The translations under genes and the position numbers were made by a program. The notes under the pieces are model-generated. The model had not been told where the DNA came from, ran no database searches, and saw only the letters and a program-made list of their open reading frames with translations. From the NCBI GenBank assembly GCA_963920665.1, contig OY987266.1, positions 27,082,248-27,146,247 of the forward strand: a stretch of DNA of 64,000 bases, given 5' to 3'. This document shows, one piece after another, positions 24,671 to 37,357 of this stretch; the first letter of the stretch is position 1; every line of letters starts with the position of its first letter. The DNA comes from Straminergon stramineum. Taxonomy: Eukaryota; Streptophyta; Bryopsida; Hypnales; Calliergonaceae.

Positions 24671-25435
24671 GGGTGAATGCAAGAAACAACTATCCTATTT
24701 TTTGTCCCCTTGCCCTCGGACATGTGGGTTTTTGGTCATAACTTTTGTATTGTTAGTCTATTCGTCTTGAAATTTGGAATGAAGGTACACTTAAAAGATT
24801 CACACATTCCCTATTTTTTTTTATTTTTTAAAATTGCTTTACTATTTTTACGGTGCTCCCGATTGGGTGTCTACCTTGGCCATTTGGGGGTTTGGGGGTC
24901 CAAAGATGTACGCAAAAATGAAGACTCGAAGCCACAAATTGGAGAAGTTGGAGGTGTACTTGCATTCCAATGAAAGACAAAGAATTTTTTGCAAAAAACC
25001 TTTGCATGAGGTGTCTATATGGGGCCAAAGTGGTTGTTGTTCGCGCACATTTTACGGGCTAGAGAAAATTTTCTTTGAAGAAATTTTGGTGTAATGTAAG
25101 AGTAGGCTTGTCTACCAAAAGGAATTTTTTCTAGGTCTTTTTTGAATTTTTTTTGAATTACTAAAAAGGAAAGGTCCATAGATCCCTTTTCTGATATTTT
25201 TTGCTCCCAGTGGCTTCTATAGTACTCTATAGTAGTCTATAGTAGTCTATAGTAGTCTATAGTACTCTATAGTAGTCTATAGTACTCTATAGTAGTCTAT
25301 AGTACTTAATCAACGGTTGAGATTCGTAGGTGTAGTCTGATGTATGAAATTGATAGTAGTCCGTAATATTGCCAGTCCTACGGCCAAAAATCGGTTTTTT
25401 GAGCCAAAAATGTGAAGTGTTTCTTGCAATCACCC
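24671..25435 (-). mobile_element. TIR element D1 with 4-bp target duplication
   Basis: Termini are GGGTGAATGCAAGAAACAAC and, in reverse complement, GGGTGATTGCAAGAAACACT. It is flanked by CTAA on both sides (24667-24670 and 25436-25439). Both ends match element D3 in inverted orientation. It is 765 bp, without a transposase. A 10-bp minisatellite lies inside at 25217-25306. Overlapping short open frames at 24677-25094 do not resemble any protein. Confidence 0.8.
25217..25306. repeat. 10-bp minisatellite CTATAGTAGT/CTATAGTACT
   Basis: Nine units of 10 bp, differing only at the eighth and ninth bases (AGT or ACT endings), arranged ACT, AGT, AGT, AGT, ACT, AGT, ACT, AGT, ACT. It lies inside element D1. 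AGTACT/AGTAGT words also occur in D2, so a short version may be ancestral to the family. Confidence 0.95.
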
Positions 25436-28400
25436 CTAAGGGACATCTAGAAATATATGATTTTATGTCCTCCAAATCTATGCAAATACATCTCCCTTGC
25501 ACAAGTACTTCTAAACATTGAAAATGGCTCCAACTTCATTTTTTTAGTGAAATTTGATCACTGTCAATCTTTTAACAATCACCAATTTTTAGGGTTTTTT
25601 TGTTCATGATTTTCTATTTATTAGTAATTTACACCTCATTATATCTATTTTCTATGACAATCTATCTTTTTTTTCAAATAGTAATTTTTTAATAGTACTT
25701 GCAAGTTTGGTAGAATCACCCATTACCAACCTATAGATACTAGGAAATTCAACAGAGATTTAATTGATTTCTAACCATTAGTTTCGTGGCCATCACAGTC
25801 ATCACACATGTGCTTGATTTTGAGAGCCAAATTAGTCGTTCGATGAGGTGTTATTGAAGACCTTACATATTGGGGGTGGGTGCAAACCAACTTTTGGCTT
25901 CCAAAATTCATAACAATTTGAATTTAAGGAAAAAAATTATGAAAATGTAACAATGCCCATGATTTCTATAGTTATGCATAGCAAAAAATTTTGCATTCCT
26001 CATACTACTCCAAATCATGCACAAAATGCTTAAGTGGTTGGTTATGGATGGTTCTACTATAGTCCGTAGTACTTGCAACCTTGATTTACAATTAGCTAGT
26101 TTTTGCAAGCCAAATGACCTCAAAGTAGGAGCATAGGGGGTCTTTCAAGCTAATTGGGGCCTTCTTAAGCCAATGATACAATCTATTTTCCATTTGGAGC
26201 ATATCTCTAAAAGTTAGGTTGATCACAACAATAAATTTAATTTTCTAGTAATTAGAGATAATTTGGTTTAAAATTTACAAAGTTTTTTAGGTCAATTGAG
26301 AAGAGGAGGGGGCTTGGGAAAGTATAGAAAGTTTTCCCTTCTTTTCACATTGTACCCCTTTTTTATTTCCATGTTGCCACATTTTTTGGCATTTTGTTTT
26401 AAACATTGGCAATTTGGCCAAATTTCTTGTCTACTTTACATTTTGGAGCCATTTTGCTCCTTGTTTGAGTCTTGAGCTTGCCTAGAAGTATTTTTGGGTT
26501 CCTTTGAGCTTGTCTTGTCTAGCACTAATTGTTTTATTTTTTGTAAATGTCCTCTTGTATAGTGAAGCTTTGCCCTCGTGACTAACTTTTCAATATTTTC
26601 TTTTTGGTCTTTTGTGTGGTTTTCTCCAATAAAGTGAATTTAAAAATCCCACTAATTGTATTTGCATTTTGGTCAAAATCCAGTCTCGTTGAGACTAAAA
26701 TGTAGTCTAGTTGGGACTTGGTAAGCCCGAGGTCTAATTTCACATATTGGTTGCTAGTCTACATTCTAAGGTCTGATTTCTACATGTTGGTTGCAAGTTC
26801 AAAGCCCAAATCTAATTTCACAACTTGGTTGCTACCCCCTAGCATCGGTTTGATTTCTTCATATTAGTTGTTACATCTAGAGTCCATGGTTGATTTCTCT
26901 AGGTTGATTGGTACATATAGAGCCTAAGGGTTTGATTTCTACATGTTGGTTGAATTGCACATCTATAGCCTAAGGTCTAATTTCTATATATTGTGGTCTA
27001 AAACTAAAAGCGTTCTAAGAAAAATTAGCTTAGGATTGTAAGAATGAAGGAGAACCATCAATTACAAAATGTTTGAATCGATTAAACAAGGTTTGAATTA
27101 GATTAAAGACAAAGGGAAGAAATTGAATTAAAAAATCATGGACATTTGGATTTCTTAGGATTTAGATATACTTAGAAGAAGTCAAACAAACTTTGTTTTT
27201 AATGTTTGTTTGATTCGTTAGACAATTAGCAAGCAATTAAGAAGTTAGATTTGATAGATTTGCTTTTCAAAATATCTCAAAAGAAAAGAGAAAATTAGAA
27301 ACAAAGAAGTAAAAAAAGAAAAAGAGTTATGAAGGAAGAAAGGAGTTATAGATTTCTTTATTTTATTATACTTTCCTATTAAACATTAGGCTCAAATACA
27401 AAGAAGCACAAGATGGAGGTTGATGGATACTATGACAAAGTTAGGATCATGATCTACAAGGATAGGAGTATAGGACTATTGCATTAAAGGAATTTGAAGT
27501 ATGTATTTAAGTTTCTTTTCTCCCATTCATCCCATTTCATAGGAACATTAATTTTAGAATAGATAGAATTAGAAATATTAACTTAGAAGTTAGAACGTTG
27601 ATTCAAAACACTAGGAAATTGTTACAATGAAATTTTTTAACTTAGAATCTATAGGTGGATTTTTAGAACTTTCCCAAAAGATATTAAACTAAAAAAATAG
27701 ATAAAAACTCCAAAAGTTATGGTTGGATGAAAAAAATGGTAAGAGATGATAAAAATTAGGAAAATCATCCAAATGAATCTAAAGAATAAGATAAGATTCT
27801 AGAATAGAATCAAAAGTCAAAACCAAAATTAAAAGTTAGTTTAGAGATTTGAGTCAAGAGAGATTAGTGGTTGAAGTTTAAAGCACTAATTAGAGGTCAA
27901 ACTTCATTAATGTATAACTTTCTTTTGAAAAGTCAAAAATCTACGTGTTTGAGTTTTTTTGAAATGTAAGTTTAGTATCTAAATAGTAAGTAGAAATACA
28001 GGTCCAAAATAGTAGTTGACAAATAGGAAATGAAATGAAATCTTTTAAAGACAACCAAAGAACAAATTAGGATTAGTATCATTTAGAAAATATTCCAAGG
28101 TTTCTAGAACTAATTTGCATTTAAGAAATAGATCAATATTGAAGAAGATAGTTAATTATAAAGTTTTGACTTAGTTTAGAGCAAATATGGATGAAAGTCA
28201 TCAATATTAGAGCAAATTTAGTCAAACTAAAGAATTAGAAAGAAAAATTAAACCTAAAATCAACCCCAAAATCCAAAGCCAATTTGCTTACTTAGATTGA
28301 TAGAAACAATAGATGAAGTTTCAAAGTTTAGTTTGGAAGCTAAACTTCATCTACAAATAACTTTTAGGAAAAAGGTCCATTTACAAAATATTCAATCTTT

Positions 28401-28652
28401 TTGGAAAGGAAAGAAAACCCCTAAAACTTAGATTGGTTAGCATTTGGACTTGATGAGCTCTTGTTTTTTCTTCATTTTGGTTTACACTAGTCAAAACCAA
28501 TTAATGGTACTAACTTTCAAATTGACTTATTTAGGAGTTATATTTAAGTCAACTACAAAATAGGAAGAACAATACTTGCCCAATTCTTAGAAGGTACAAT
28601 TGGATGGCACATTAGACTCCCATTAAGGAATTCAACAACATTAACAACCCGG

Positions 28653-29294
28653 TGTCGTGACGTATTTCTATCTATCTAGAAAAGCATGGGGCTTCTAGCT
28701 ATAATAGATGTTTGTGAAAAAGAAAAAGAAAACAATGTACAAGGAAACCCTAAATCCAATACCAAGTCCCACTCACAATAACTAATTACAATATGTATCC
28801 TATATGTAACACTTGCTTTCGATGAAAATAAACTTACTATTGCTTTAGCAAGTTCACTTTCACTTGCAACCCTCAATGGAACTTCAAAAAGAGACTTTGT
28901 TGTTGCTTTAGCAAAGTCACTTTTACCCACAACCCTTAGTAGAACTCAAAAAAAACAAAAAACTCTCACTAGAATACAAAAGTAAAAACAACTTTCAATA
29001 ACACAACCCTCAATGATAAATATATTCACCCTAGAAAAGATTCAAGATAAAATTAATGGAAGAAGCGATCACTTTAAGTACTCACAAAAAGAACTCAAAG
29101 CTACAAAAAATATGGAACAAATGATTTATCTTCCTACACACAATATGGGACAAAATGCCCTATCTTACTAACAACTTCAATAGTCACCAACCTTCAATTT
29201 TCACCCAACAAGCCTGACTACCTTACTATTTGGAACCAACATAGAAGTAGAAAGATGTCTAACTCTTAGCTAGTAAATGGCCCACATCACGACA
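28653..29294. mobile_element. LTR-like unit with TGTCG...CGACA ends
   Basis: Begins TGTCGTGACGT and ends ACATCACGACA, an 11-bp inverted pair with one mismatch and the TG...CA boundary of LTRs. The ends resemble those of the two solo LTRs at 31.0 and 32.6 kb. The flanks (CCCGG and CTGGT) do not form a clear 5-bp duplication, so this is a weaker call. It contains two similar TTGCTTTAGCAA-type repeats (28838-28922). Non-coding. Confidence 0.4.
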
Positions 29295-29423
29295 CTGGTT
29301 ATGCACACTTTATCCTAAGGTGAGGATAAAACACTCACATGTGACATGCACTTTTTGTTCTGGAACGTTTGTTACAGTTAGTCAATCCATGTCCTAGTGC
29401 ATCATGATCATATCTAGATACAT

Positions 29424-30671
29424 CACTATAAGAAATCCGAGTATTTTTTGGATGCCATAGAAAATGTAATGGAACATTGAATTTGACATGGGAGTAATCA
29501 ATTGTGATGTCACCTAAAATTTGTTATAACTGACAGGCCAAAAACACGGAAAAAAACATCCGTTTTGAGCTTGGTTTTTCCTAACATCACAAGTAACATG
29601 GTCTTTCAAGCTTCCCCAAATGTGCCTTCTGGATGCCACATAAGAGCCACATGGGCAATGAGAGCCGCGTGGTTGTTTTTTCCATCTAGCCCTTCTCTGA
29701 TGTGGCACCTAATATGGTGGTGGGAAAAGTAATGTGGCATGTCTTGTTAGCAAACTTTTATGTTGTTAAAAAATTTTGGTGTTGCTTTTTGAGATGTCAA
29801 ACTAGACATTTTGGAAGACATTAACTCGTGCATACCCTATTCATAAGGCAAAATAAACAAAAACTAATTGTTTAAAATAAATTTAAAAATAAAAATAAAT
29901 AAAAAATTTATTGAATTAAAAAAGTTATAGAAAACTTACCATCTACTATGAAGACATTTTTTGATGGTAAAAATGTAAAATGAACAAATTACTGCTTTGA
30001 AAGTTAGTCAGAATGAAGGGTAAAAAGGTCATGTTTATATCCATTCTCTATCCATGGTGAGACAAAAGATATGGGATAATTAAAATATGGGAATATGATC
30101 ACTGTACATGTCAATATTGTTTTAGATGTCTACATGTTGTTTTAGACATTTGGATGTTATTTCAGATATCTTGATGTTTTTGAAGACAACTTATATGAAA
30201 CACAATTCTCGTTTTCCATATCCCATATGGATTGTTTCACTTCCTACCATCCCAACATTATAAAGACCAACTCTTTTCATCCATGATGGACATCCATCCA
30301 TTTTCCTTTTTTCACAAAGCATGCCACATGGTTGTCTTTTTCCAAAAAATTTCACATATTGCCAAAGTTCTCCCATTGACTGTAGTAATTTTACAAACTT
30401 TTTGAAAGTCTAAATGGAGTTACTTGCTGACGTGGCAATCTATATTTCTTAGGACATCATAAGAAAACATGACTAGAATTTTTCTAACATCACTAAAAAC
30501 ATGTTTGTCTAGAGTGACATCTACTTGTTTTCCAACTTAGCTGCTTACATTTTCCTCAACATCAAACCAAATTCACATTCTTGTGGACATTTATCATCCA
30601 ACATAGAGTGTTTTAGAAAATATGTTATATTTTTTAGAAACAACACCCTAAAATACAGTTTTCTTATAGTG
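29424..30671. mobile_element. Non-autonomous CACTA element
   Basis: Left terminus CACTATAAGAAA and right terminus TTTTCTTATAGTG form an inverted pair, with CAT on both sides (29421-29423 and 30672-30674). This is the classic CACTA structure with a 3-bp target duplication. It is 1248 bp with no transposase frame. GATGTT/GACATT words repeat at 30120-30180 and may be subterminal motifs. Confidence 0.85.
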
Positions 30672-31007
30672 CATACAACCAACAAAAATTCGTTAAATTG
30701 GATGGCTAGTCTCTCTAGAGTCTAGAGTGTTGTATTTGACTTTGCACCTTCTCTATGTAGTGCCATCTCCAACTTTACCTCCTCTCTTTTGGAGTGCCAT
30801 CTCTACCTTTGTCTCCTCTCATATGCATCCTATCTCTAACTCCAATAAATTGAGGGAACTTTGTTCTATGATAAGATTCATTTATGTCTAGTGAAGCCTT
30901 CATTTCTTCATTCTAGAATTTAAATGCCAAGAACTCTTGTTAACCATCATTCTTCTCCAACTCCTCTACCACCTTCATAAAACAAGCTTTGAATTTAGCC
31001 AACCTCT

Positions 31008-32115
31008 TGTCGCGCCCCTTAGTAACACTTACCCCCTTAAGCTCACTTTCCAAACACTTAATACCTTAGTGCCACCAAGGTTCACGCTCTCCTAACACTA
31101 CACATGCTACGCACCCACAATGTTAGGTTCCAACTCAAGTCACGGGATTCCCCATTTCTTCGTGACTCCCAATCCTTTCCTTCTAATCCTTAACTCCCAC
31201 AAGACACCAGGCATGTCATTTGATGACATGGGGCGGAACTTCCATTGATGTTCAAGCACTCGGTGAGGCACTACTCCCACCGGTGCTAACCGCCCTTGAA
31301 TGGGACTCAACTCCCCACTAGGCCCAACCCAACTCATTTCAGGACTTACCAAACGGGACTCACACCATGGCCTAGTGTAGAGTGGGACACCACCCAACCG
31401 GTATCAAGGAGTGCCCAAGCACTCCATGGTAACACACAAGTGGTGGTGAGGCTCCAACACTAACCTCACCACCCGGGGCCACTTAGGCTCACCATGGCAC
31501 CATCCGGGAGTGAGGAGGGAGACCACCCCTCCTCATAGTACTCTCTGCGGGATTCGGCAGCCCCCCCCATACTAGAGGTCACCGGGAACCCCCAAGATGC
31601 ACTCCATCTTGGAAGACCACCCATTTCTCCCGATTCGCACTACTTTGGGACTCCCGAACTTCCACCCGGCATAACTTTGCGGTCCGGGGTCCAAATCGCA
31701 CAGGCGACCCCATTTTCGACATCTACGCGACGCGTAGATGCCGATGGACTACTCACTTGCTCCATTCGGACAAGTACTCGCAAAGATATCGCCCTCCAAA
31801 GATTCGGGACACTCCCGGCGCGGCCAGGGCGCTCCCGGCGCGACCGGGACACCCCCAACTTTGAACGCCCATAACTTTTGACTCGCAAGTCCAAATCACG
31901 CGTTCTTTGGACGGCTGGAAGCGTCTTCTCAAGAACTTTCCAAGCATGTATCACACGCCCCCAAATTCGTCCGGATCAGAGCGCTACCTCGCTCTGATCG
32001 CTCGGGACTCCTAGTCCCCCTCACCTCATCTTTTGCAAGGCTTGGGGAGTCACCCCCAATGTCCCCCTTGCTCACCAAGGTGGCACGGGCACGCCTTGTG
32101 ATGAGGGTCGTGACA
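31008..32115 (+). mobile_element. Solo LTR 1
   Basis: 1108 bp, starting TGTCGCGCCC and ending GGGTCGTGACA. It is flanked by CCTCT (31003-31007) and CCTCC (32116-32120), a 5-bp duplication with one mismatch. The unoccupied relative at 23105-23114 reads CCTCCATTGG, which confirms the junction. It is strikingly GC-rich against its surroundings. Open frames inside (for example 31640-31954) are shadows of LTR sequence. Ends of the TGTCACGACC kind are common in plant Ty3-type LTR elements. Confidence 0.85.
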
Positions 32116-32399
32116 CCTCCATTGGTTAGGGTGTTCTATCATGACATAACTTGGACTTTTTGGGTTGGAATGTTCATCATTGTTGGTTAGGACATGTTCT
32201 AATGCATCAAGATCACTTCTAAATATATACAATGAAAAAAAATTCATTAGATTAGACGGCTAGTCTGTTGGCTAGACAACCAATTTCTTTGTAGTGTCGT
32301 ATTTGATTTTGCTTCTTCTCTTTGTAGTGCCATCTCCAACTTTGCCTCCAATACATTGTGGGAACTTTGTTCTATGATAAGATTCGCTCTCCCCCTTTT

Positions 32400-35215
32400 T
32401 TTGAGGTTCCTCCTTGTACACTCCCAATTTTGCAACGAAAATTGAGTACTTATTTTGTAGTTGTGTTCATAAAATTCAAGTCCCATTCTATAACTTAATA
32501 TCCTAAACCAAAATGAATGTGCTTTAATAGGGGCATTTAAGAAGATGGAGACCAAGATTTTATAATGGACTCACCCCATGCTATAAGTGTTTCATGTTTC
32601 TTATCTGTGGTAAGGTACAAATTCAAATTGACCAAATAAGATGTCGCGCCCTTTAGTGACACTTACCACCTTAAGTCCACCTTCCAATGCTTTCCAAGCA
32701 CTTAACACTTTAGTGGTACCAAGGATCACGCTCTCTTAACATTGCATATGCCATGCACATCCAATGTTAGTCTCCCATTCCAACTCTTTGTGCTAAGTCT
32801 CAGTCACCGGGACTACTAGCACACACACACCTATCATGACACCGGGGCATGTTACTTGGTAACATGGGGCGGAACTTCCATCTTATTGTGCAAGGACCTA
32901 TGGTGACACTACTCACCATGGTCCTAATCGCCCTTGAGTGTCATCCCAACTGCATACTAGGCTCCTTGTGTATTTGATATTTTCCACTTTGTCACTAATC
33001 GGGACTCACCATTCGGGACACCTCCACATAGCCTAGCAAGGAGTGGGACTCTATCCAACCGGTACCACGGGACACCCACAAGTGTCCTACGGTGCCTTGG
33101 AGTGGTGGTGACCCCACACCACCAACCTTGAGTCACCGGGACTCACCAAGGCTCCAAGAGGGAGTGAGAAGGGAGACGAACCCCTCCTATAGTACTCTCT
33201 ATGGGATTCAGTAGACCCCACCCCCTTGTATGTCAAAGGGAACTCCCAAACACACTTTGGTTTTGGAAAACCACCCCATTTATCTCGATTCGCCCTAGTT
33301 TGGGACTCCAGAACTTCCACCCGGCATAACTTTGCGGTCCGGGCTCCAAATCTCACATGCGAGCCCATTTTCGACATCTACTCGACGAGTAGATGCCGAT
33401 GGACTACTCACTTGCCCCATTCGGACAAGTCCTCGCAAAGTTATCGCCCTCCAAAGATTCGGGTCCATTGGGAGAGGCGTCACGCCTTCACCATGGCGCT
33501 TCTCTTGGCCATAACTTGAGGCTCCTACCTTAAAACCTCGTAATGCTTGTCAATATAGCATCCTTGTGTTCTTAGTTTTCTAAGGATATGCTACATAACA
33601 TACTTCATGGAGGGATTCCTCATGAACCCCTCCCTCCTAGCCCTTAAGTGTCCCGGCGCCACCGAGACACCCCCACCTTTGAACGCCCATGACTTTTGAC
33701 TCACAAGTCCAAATCACGCGTTCTTTGGACGGCTAGAAGCATCTCCTCGAGACCTTTCCAAGCATGTGTTACATGCCCCCAACTTCGTCCGGATCAGAGC
33801 ACTAACACGCTCTGATTGCTCGAGACTCCTAGTCCCCCTCACCTCATCTCTTGCAAGGCTTGGGGAGTCACCCCCAATGTCCCCCTTGCTCACCAAGGTG
33901 ACATGGGCACGCCTTGTGATGAGGATCGTGATATAAGAGGTCAAATAATATAAATCTTTACTTTCATTTTTTCAGTTATCCATAGCTTTCTTAATTGAAT
34001 CTACTAGTTCTAGCTAATTGATTCCTTTTCAATTGATATTTAAGTATAGGTTAAAATTGGCATGATTTTTTCCATCAAAAAATCTTTATTTTTTAATAAA
34101 TCTGATTGAAGTTTGAAAAGCAACCTGTCAACTTTCACATTGGTAGAAAATGAACTTATTACCTAATGAATGTGAAGGTGATTGATTCCACTAAATTTAT
34201 GTGATTATATAATCATATGGTAGAGTAGGAAAAGACTTTCCTACTAGAATTTGATTACTTTCACATTTACTTTAATATTCAGAAATAAAACCATTTGAAT
34301 ATCCTTTTTAATATAAAGATCAATTGAAATGTTGATCATGTATAAAAAAAATATCTTATATTTTTCATATGGAGGGCATTATTTATAAGTTGACTACTTT
34401 AGGATTGAAATTGATTGTTTATATTTGTTTTTTGAATATAGAAAGAATTTGCCAATATTTAATAATTTGCTTAAAAAATTCTCCTATTTTAAGTACAAGA
34501 TTTAATCATTATAACCACTTCTAGAAAAGTGTATACTTGAGAAGTATAATTTTTTTGGATAAAAATATTCTTTGAAATCATTGTATTGTAATATAGACAT
34601 TGAATCCAATCTTGCAATAGATGATTTATGTCTTGAGAATTTTTCTAATGGAATTTAATTTCCAAATTATCAAATGGATGCATTGTTATATCATCCATCC
34701 ATAAATTTATCATGAAAATGATAAAATCTTTGTATTCAAGAAATTCAAAAATTCAAGAAATTGTCAAAAAGGACTGAAGTCTTTTGCTTTCAAAATAATG
34801 GTTGTGATAAATTACAAGGTGATTTGATCCAAGTGCCTAACTATAACATCATTAAGTTTGAACTATTGTAAGTTCTATGATTAGTGCTTAAAGTGAAGAT
34901 AATAAAAACATTGGAGTCCATTGAATTCTAAAACTTTTAAGTTTGTAAACTTATTTGGCAATTATTCTAAACAATTAACAACACATAGTAGAACCACTAG
35001 ACACAATCTTGTCAAGAGGCTTGTGCAATCGAATTTGATAGGTATAGTGTTTCAAAATTAAGGTATTAAGTTAATTTCACAAGCTTGAATTGCTTTGTAA
35101 TGATGCATCCAGTTTATAACAAACAAATGTCACAAACTATAGGGTCTATAAATACAAAAGAACTAGTTTCTAGAATTGCATGCCCTCTACAAATTTTCTA
35201 ATCCATCACAATCAT
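32400..35215 (+). repeat. Duplicated segment, copy 2
   Basis: Counterpart of 17440-18920, with matching blocks at 32400-32595 and 34855-35215. It is interrupted by solo LTR 2. 33934-34854 is AT-rich DNA with no gene recognised. Confidence 0.5.
32642..33933 (+). mobile_element. Solo LTR 2
   Basis: 1292 bp, starting TGTCGCGCCC and ending GATCGTGATA (the expected CA end is mutated). It is flanked by a perfect 5-bp duplication TAAGA (32637-32641 and 33934-33938). Similar along most of its length to solo LTR 1, including TTCGGACAAGT and CGCCCTCCAAAGATTCGGG, with extra sequence at about 33470-33650. Same orientation as LTR 1, with its own target site, so it is an independent insertion. Confidence 0.88.
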
Positions 35216-35770
35216 GCCAACTGTTCTAAGAGTCTACTAGTTACAAAATGAACTCCATTGGTATCGAGCTGCTTACATTCTTCGACTGTATTTCTATGTA
35301 CTAGACCCTGATGGCCTGATCCAAACCACCAATTGGACTTCTGTCATTTCCATTTCCAAAATAATCTTTATTTGCTAATTTAAATTGTTGATGAAAATAA
35401 CGAGACACAAAACGATAGGAATGGATAGGACTGGGATTTAAGTTAGTTGCATGCATTGTACTATAATGTATCACATGCATGCCATCCTCAATTGATGCAC
35501 CTGCCTTCATTCTTGAAGTGGCTTGACACTTTGGAAGCTCCATTTTGGTGGTTATGATTCTCATCGAAAATTGTTAGGTTTGTAGCACTACTGAGATAGA
35601 AACATCACAAGCAGTAAATTATTAGCAATTGCTTAACCCCTAAGTGCCCAAGCCTTTCCCAAATAATAAACATAGGCTTAGAGTTAACTTCAATGAAGCA
35701 AATTATTATTTTTTCAAAACCTAACCATATAGATGTTTTAAGATCGCTAGAACTTGCTTATTAGTGTGCT

Positions 35771-36623
35771 GGGTGATTGCAAGAAACACTTGTCCTATTT
35801 GTTGCGTTTTTGGTTTTTGCTACGTCAGTCCTATTAGTACTACGAGTCCTGCGAGTACTATGAAGGGTACGGGAGATGAAACGTAGACCGTTGATTGGAA
35901 TTGAGATGAAACACTGGGAAGATGCGTGGATGCATGGTAGTGGATGACAGTAGGAGATGTCAAGGAAGGCTGATGTTTTGGGACAATCCCTGTCATCCAC
36001 GTTGGCAAAATTGCAGGCGTAGTGGGCCCTGCCCAGTACTAAGGAGTCCTACACTATACCCTGGACTACTATTTTCTAACAGTGTCTTCGATTTACCTCA
36101 GAAAATGAAGTTGGAACTTTCCCATTTTTGAAAAATAGTTAATGATTTTAGAAAAATAAATTTAAAAGTGGCCATTATAGCCAACTGAGAGAACTATTGA
36201 ATGGAGCAAGAAGAAATTGGAAAACATTTTGTATTACTTAGAAAATGTTGTGTAAACGTCGCACATATTGGAGCAATGCCAAAGGCAATTGAAACATGAT
36301 TTTGCAAATCCCTCACCACAAAAGTTGTAATTCCACTACAGCAGCTCACTGTCCAGTTTTGATGATGTAATCCTTCAAAAAAGGTACTCGATAGTACTAA
36401 AAACTATCAAAACCGCAAATGTGACATGTAAATGAAATTCAATTTCACACCCTAAAATAATTTTGAAAAATTCAGATTAATTTGTGTTCATTCATTAGTG
36501 CTAGAGGAACTTACATTTTGAATTTCATGTTCATTCAATCATTTCTCCAATAGTTATGGCACAAAACAACCACCGCATTGAAAGTGTGACGCAAAATAGG
36601 ACAGGTGTTTCTTACAATCACCC
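35771..36623 (+). mobile_element. TIR element D2 with 4-bp target duplication
   Basis: Left end GGGTGATTGCAAGAAACACT continuing TGTCCTATTT. The right end is its reverse complement with two changes, AAATAGGACAGGTGTTTCTT then ACAATCACCC. Flanked by TGCT on both sides (35767-35770 and 36624-36627). 853 bp, non-coding, with AGTACT-type words inside. Confidence 0.85.
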
Positions 36624-37086
36624 TGCTAACCAATTTTGAGTACAAAATAACATTGGAGTTGTGAGATTATGGGTGATTGCAAAAAACACTTCACATTATA
36701 GGCTCAAAAATATAGTTTGGGGCCATAGGATTGGATGTATTATGTAATAATGCTAGTATTTTATGCTAGCAACACTCATGTAGATCTAAACCGTTGATTC
36801 AAGACACTTGCAGATGTAAACATTAGAAAGAAATTTGAACCCTGTAAGAGGCCACAAGTCTACATGGTAGCATATTTAGATATCTAATATGGTACTGCTA
36901 GTGCCCCATTAGCTTGAAAATTTGAAATTTTTTATAACTATTTTCCAAATTTTTTTTAAAATATACATTTAAAAAAAATCTATATTAGCACCACGGGGGT
37001 ACTAAAAATAAAAACAAAACAACTTCTTTCATGGTTCAGATTTTTTGTAATGCTGTTAATTTAGTACTAAGCAATAATATGCAAAA

Positions 37087-37236
37087 CACTAGAAGAAAAG
37101 TGTATTGTTGTTATATTAAGCTATTTTTCATTTTTTGAAAACTACATTGCAGTCAATGCAAATTTTCTATTTTTGTTAGAAAATACAAAAAAATTCAACT
37201 AGCTCAACATTACTGTGATACAATTTTCTTCTAATG
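37087..37236. mobile_element. Short CACTA-like MITE
   Basis: CACTAGAAGAAAAGTGTATT at the left and, in reverse complement, CATTAGAAGAAAATTGTATC at the right, with similarity continuing ~35 bp inwards. 150 bp. The 3-bp flanks (AAA and GTA) do not match, so it may be an old part of D3. Confidence 0.4.
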
Positions 37237-37357
37237 GTACTATATACTATTGCAGGATACTACAAAAGCCACTAGGAGTAGAAAATAGCAGAAAACGGGT
37301 TTGAGGACCCTTTTCATTTTTCGTAATTCCAAGAAAATTCAAAACATTTCCATTTAA

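Larger units (their letters stand above)
23301..28650. repeat. Large decayed dispersed repeat G, copy 1
   Basis: Non-coding, AT-rich. Blocks match 45400-48430 in the same order: 24040-24170 with 45470-45600 (GAAATTCMTAGAAATT and TCCCACTAAAAAT-like blocks), 26100-26500 with 45870-46330 (CTTCTRAAGCCAATRNTRCAATC, ATCTCYAAAAGTTAG), and 28330-28390 with 48360-48430 (pairs of ATGAAGTTT/AAACTTCATC). A decayed LTR-retroelement is the likeliest origin, but no coding domain was recognised. It is interrupted by element D1. A lone D-like terminus (TTATTGCAAGAAACACCAAT) is at ~24364. Confidence 0.4.
29385..32400 (-). repeat. Repeat A copy 4, split by a CACTA element and a solo LTR
   Basis: Repeat A blocks occur at 29385-29423, 30672-31007 and 32116-32400, in reverse complement to 18935-20265. 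The gaps are exactly the CACTA element (29424-30671) and solo LTR 1 (31008-32115). Confidence 0.65.

Noticed and set aside
31140..31954. Open frames of 85-104 codons in a GC-rich stretch.
   Set aside because: They lie wholly inside solo LTR 1, occur on both strands, and are not preserved in LTR 2.
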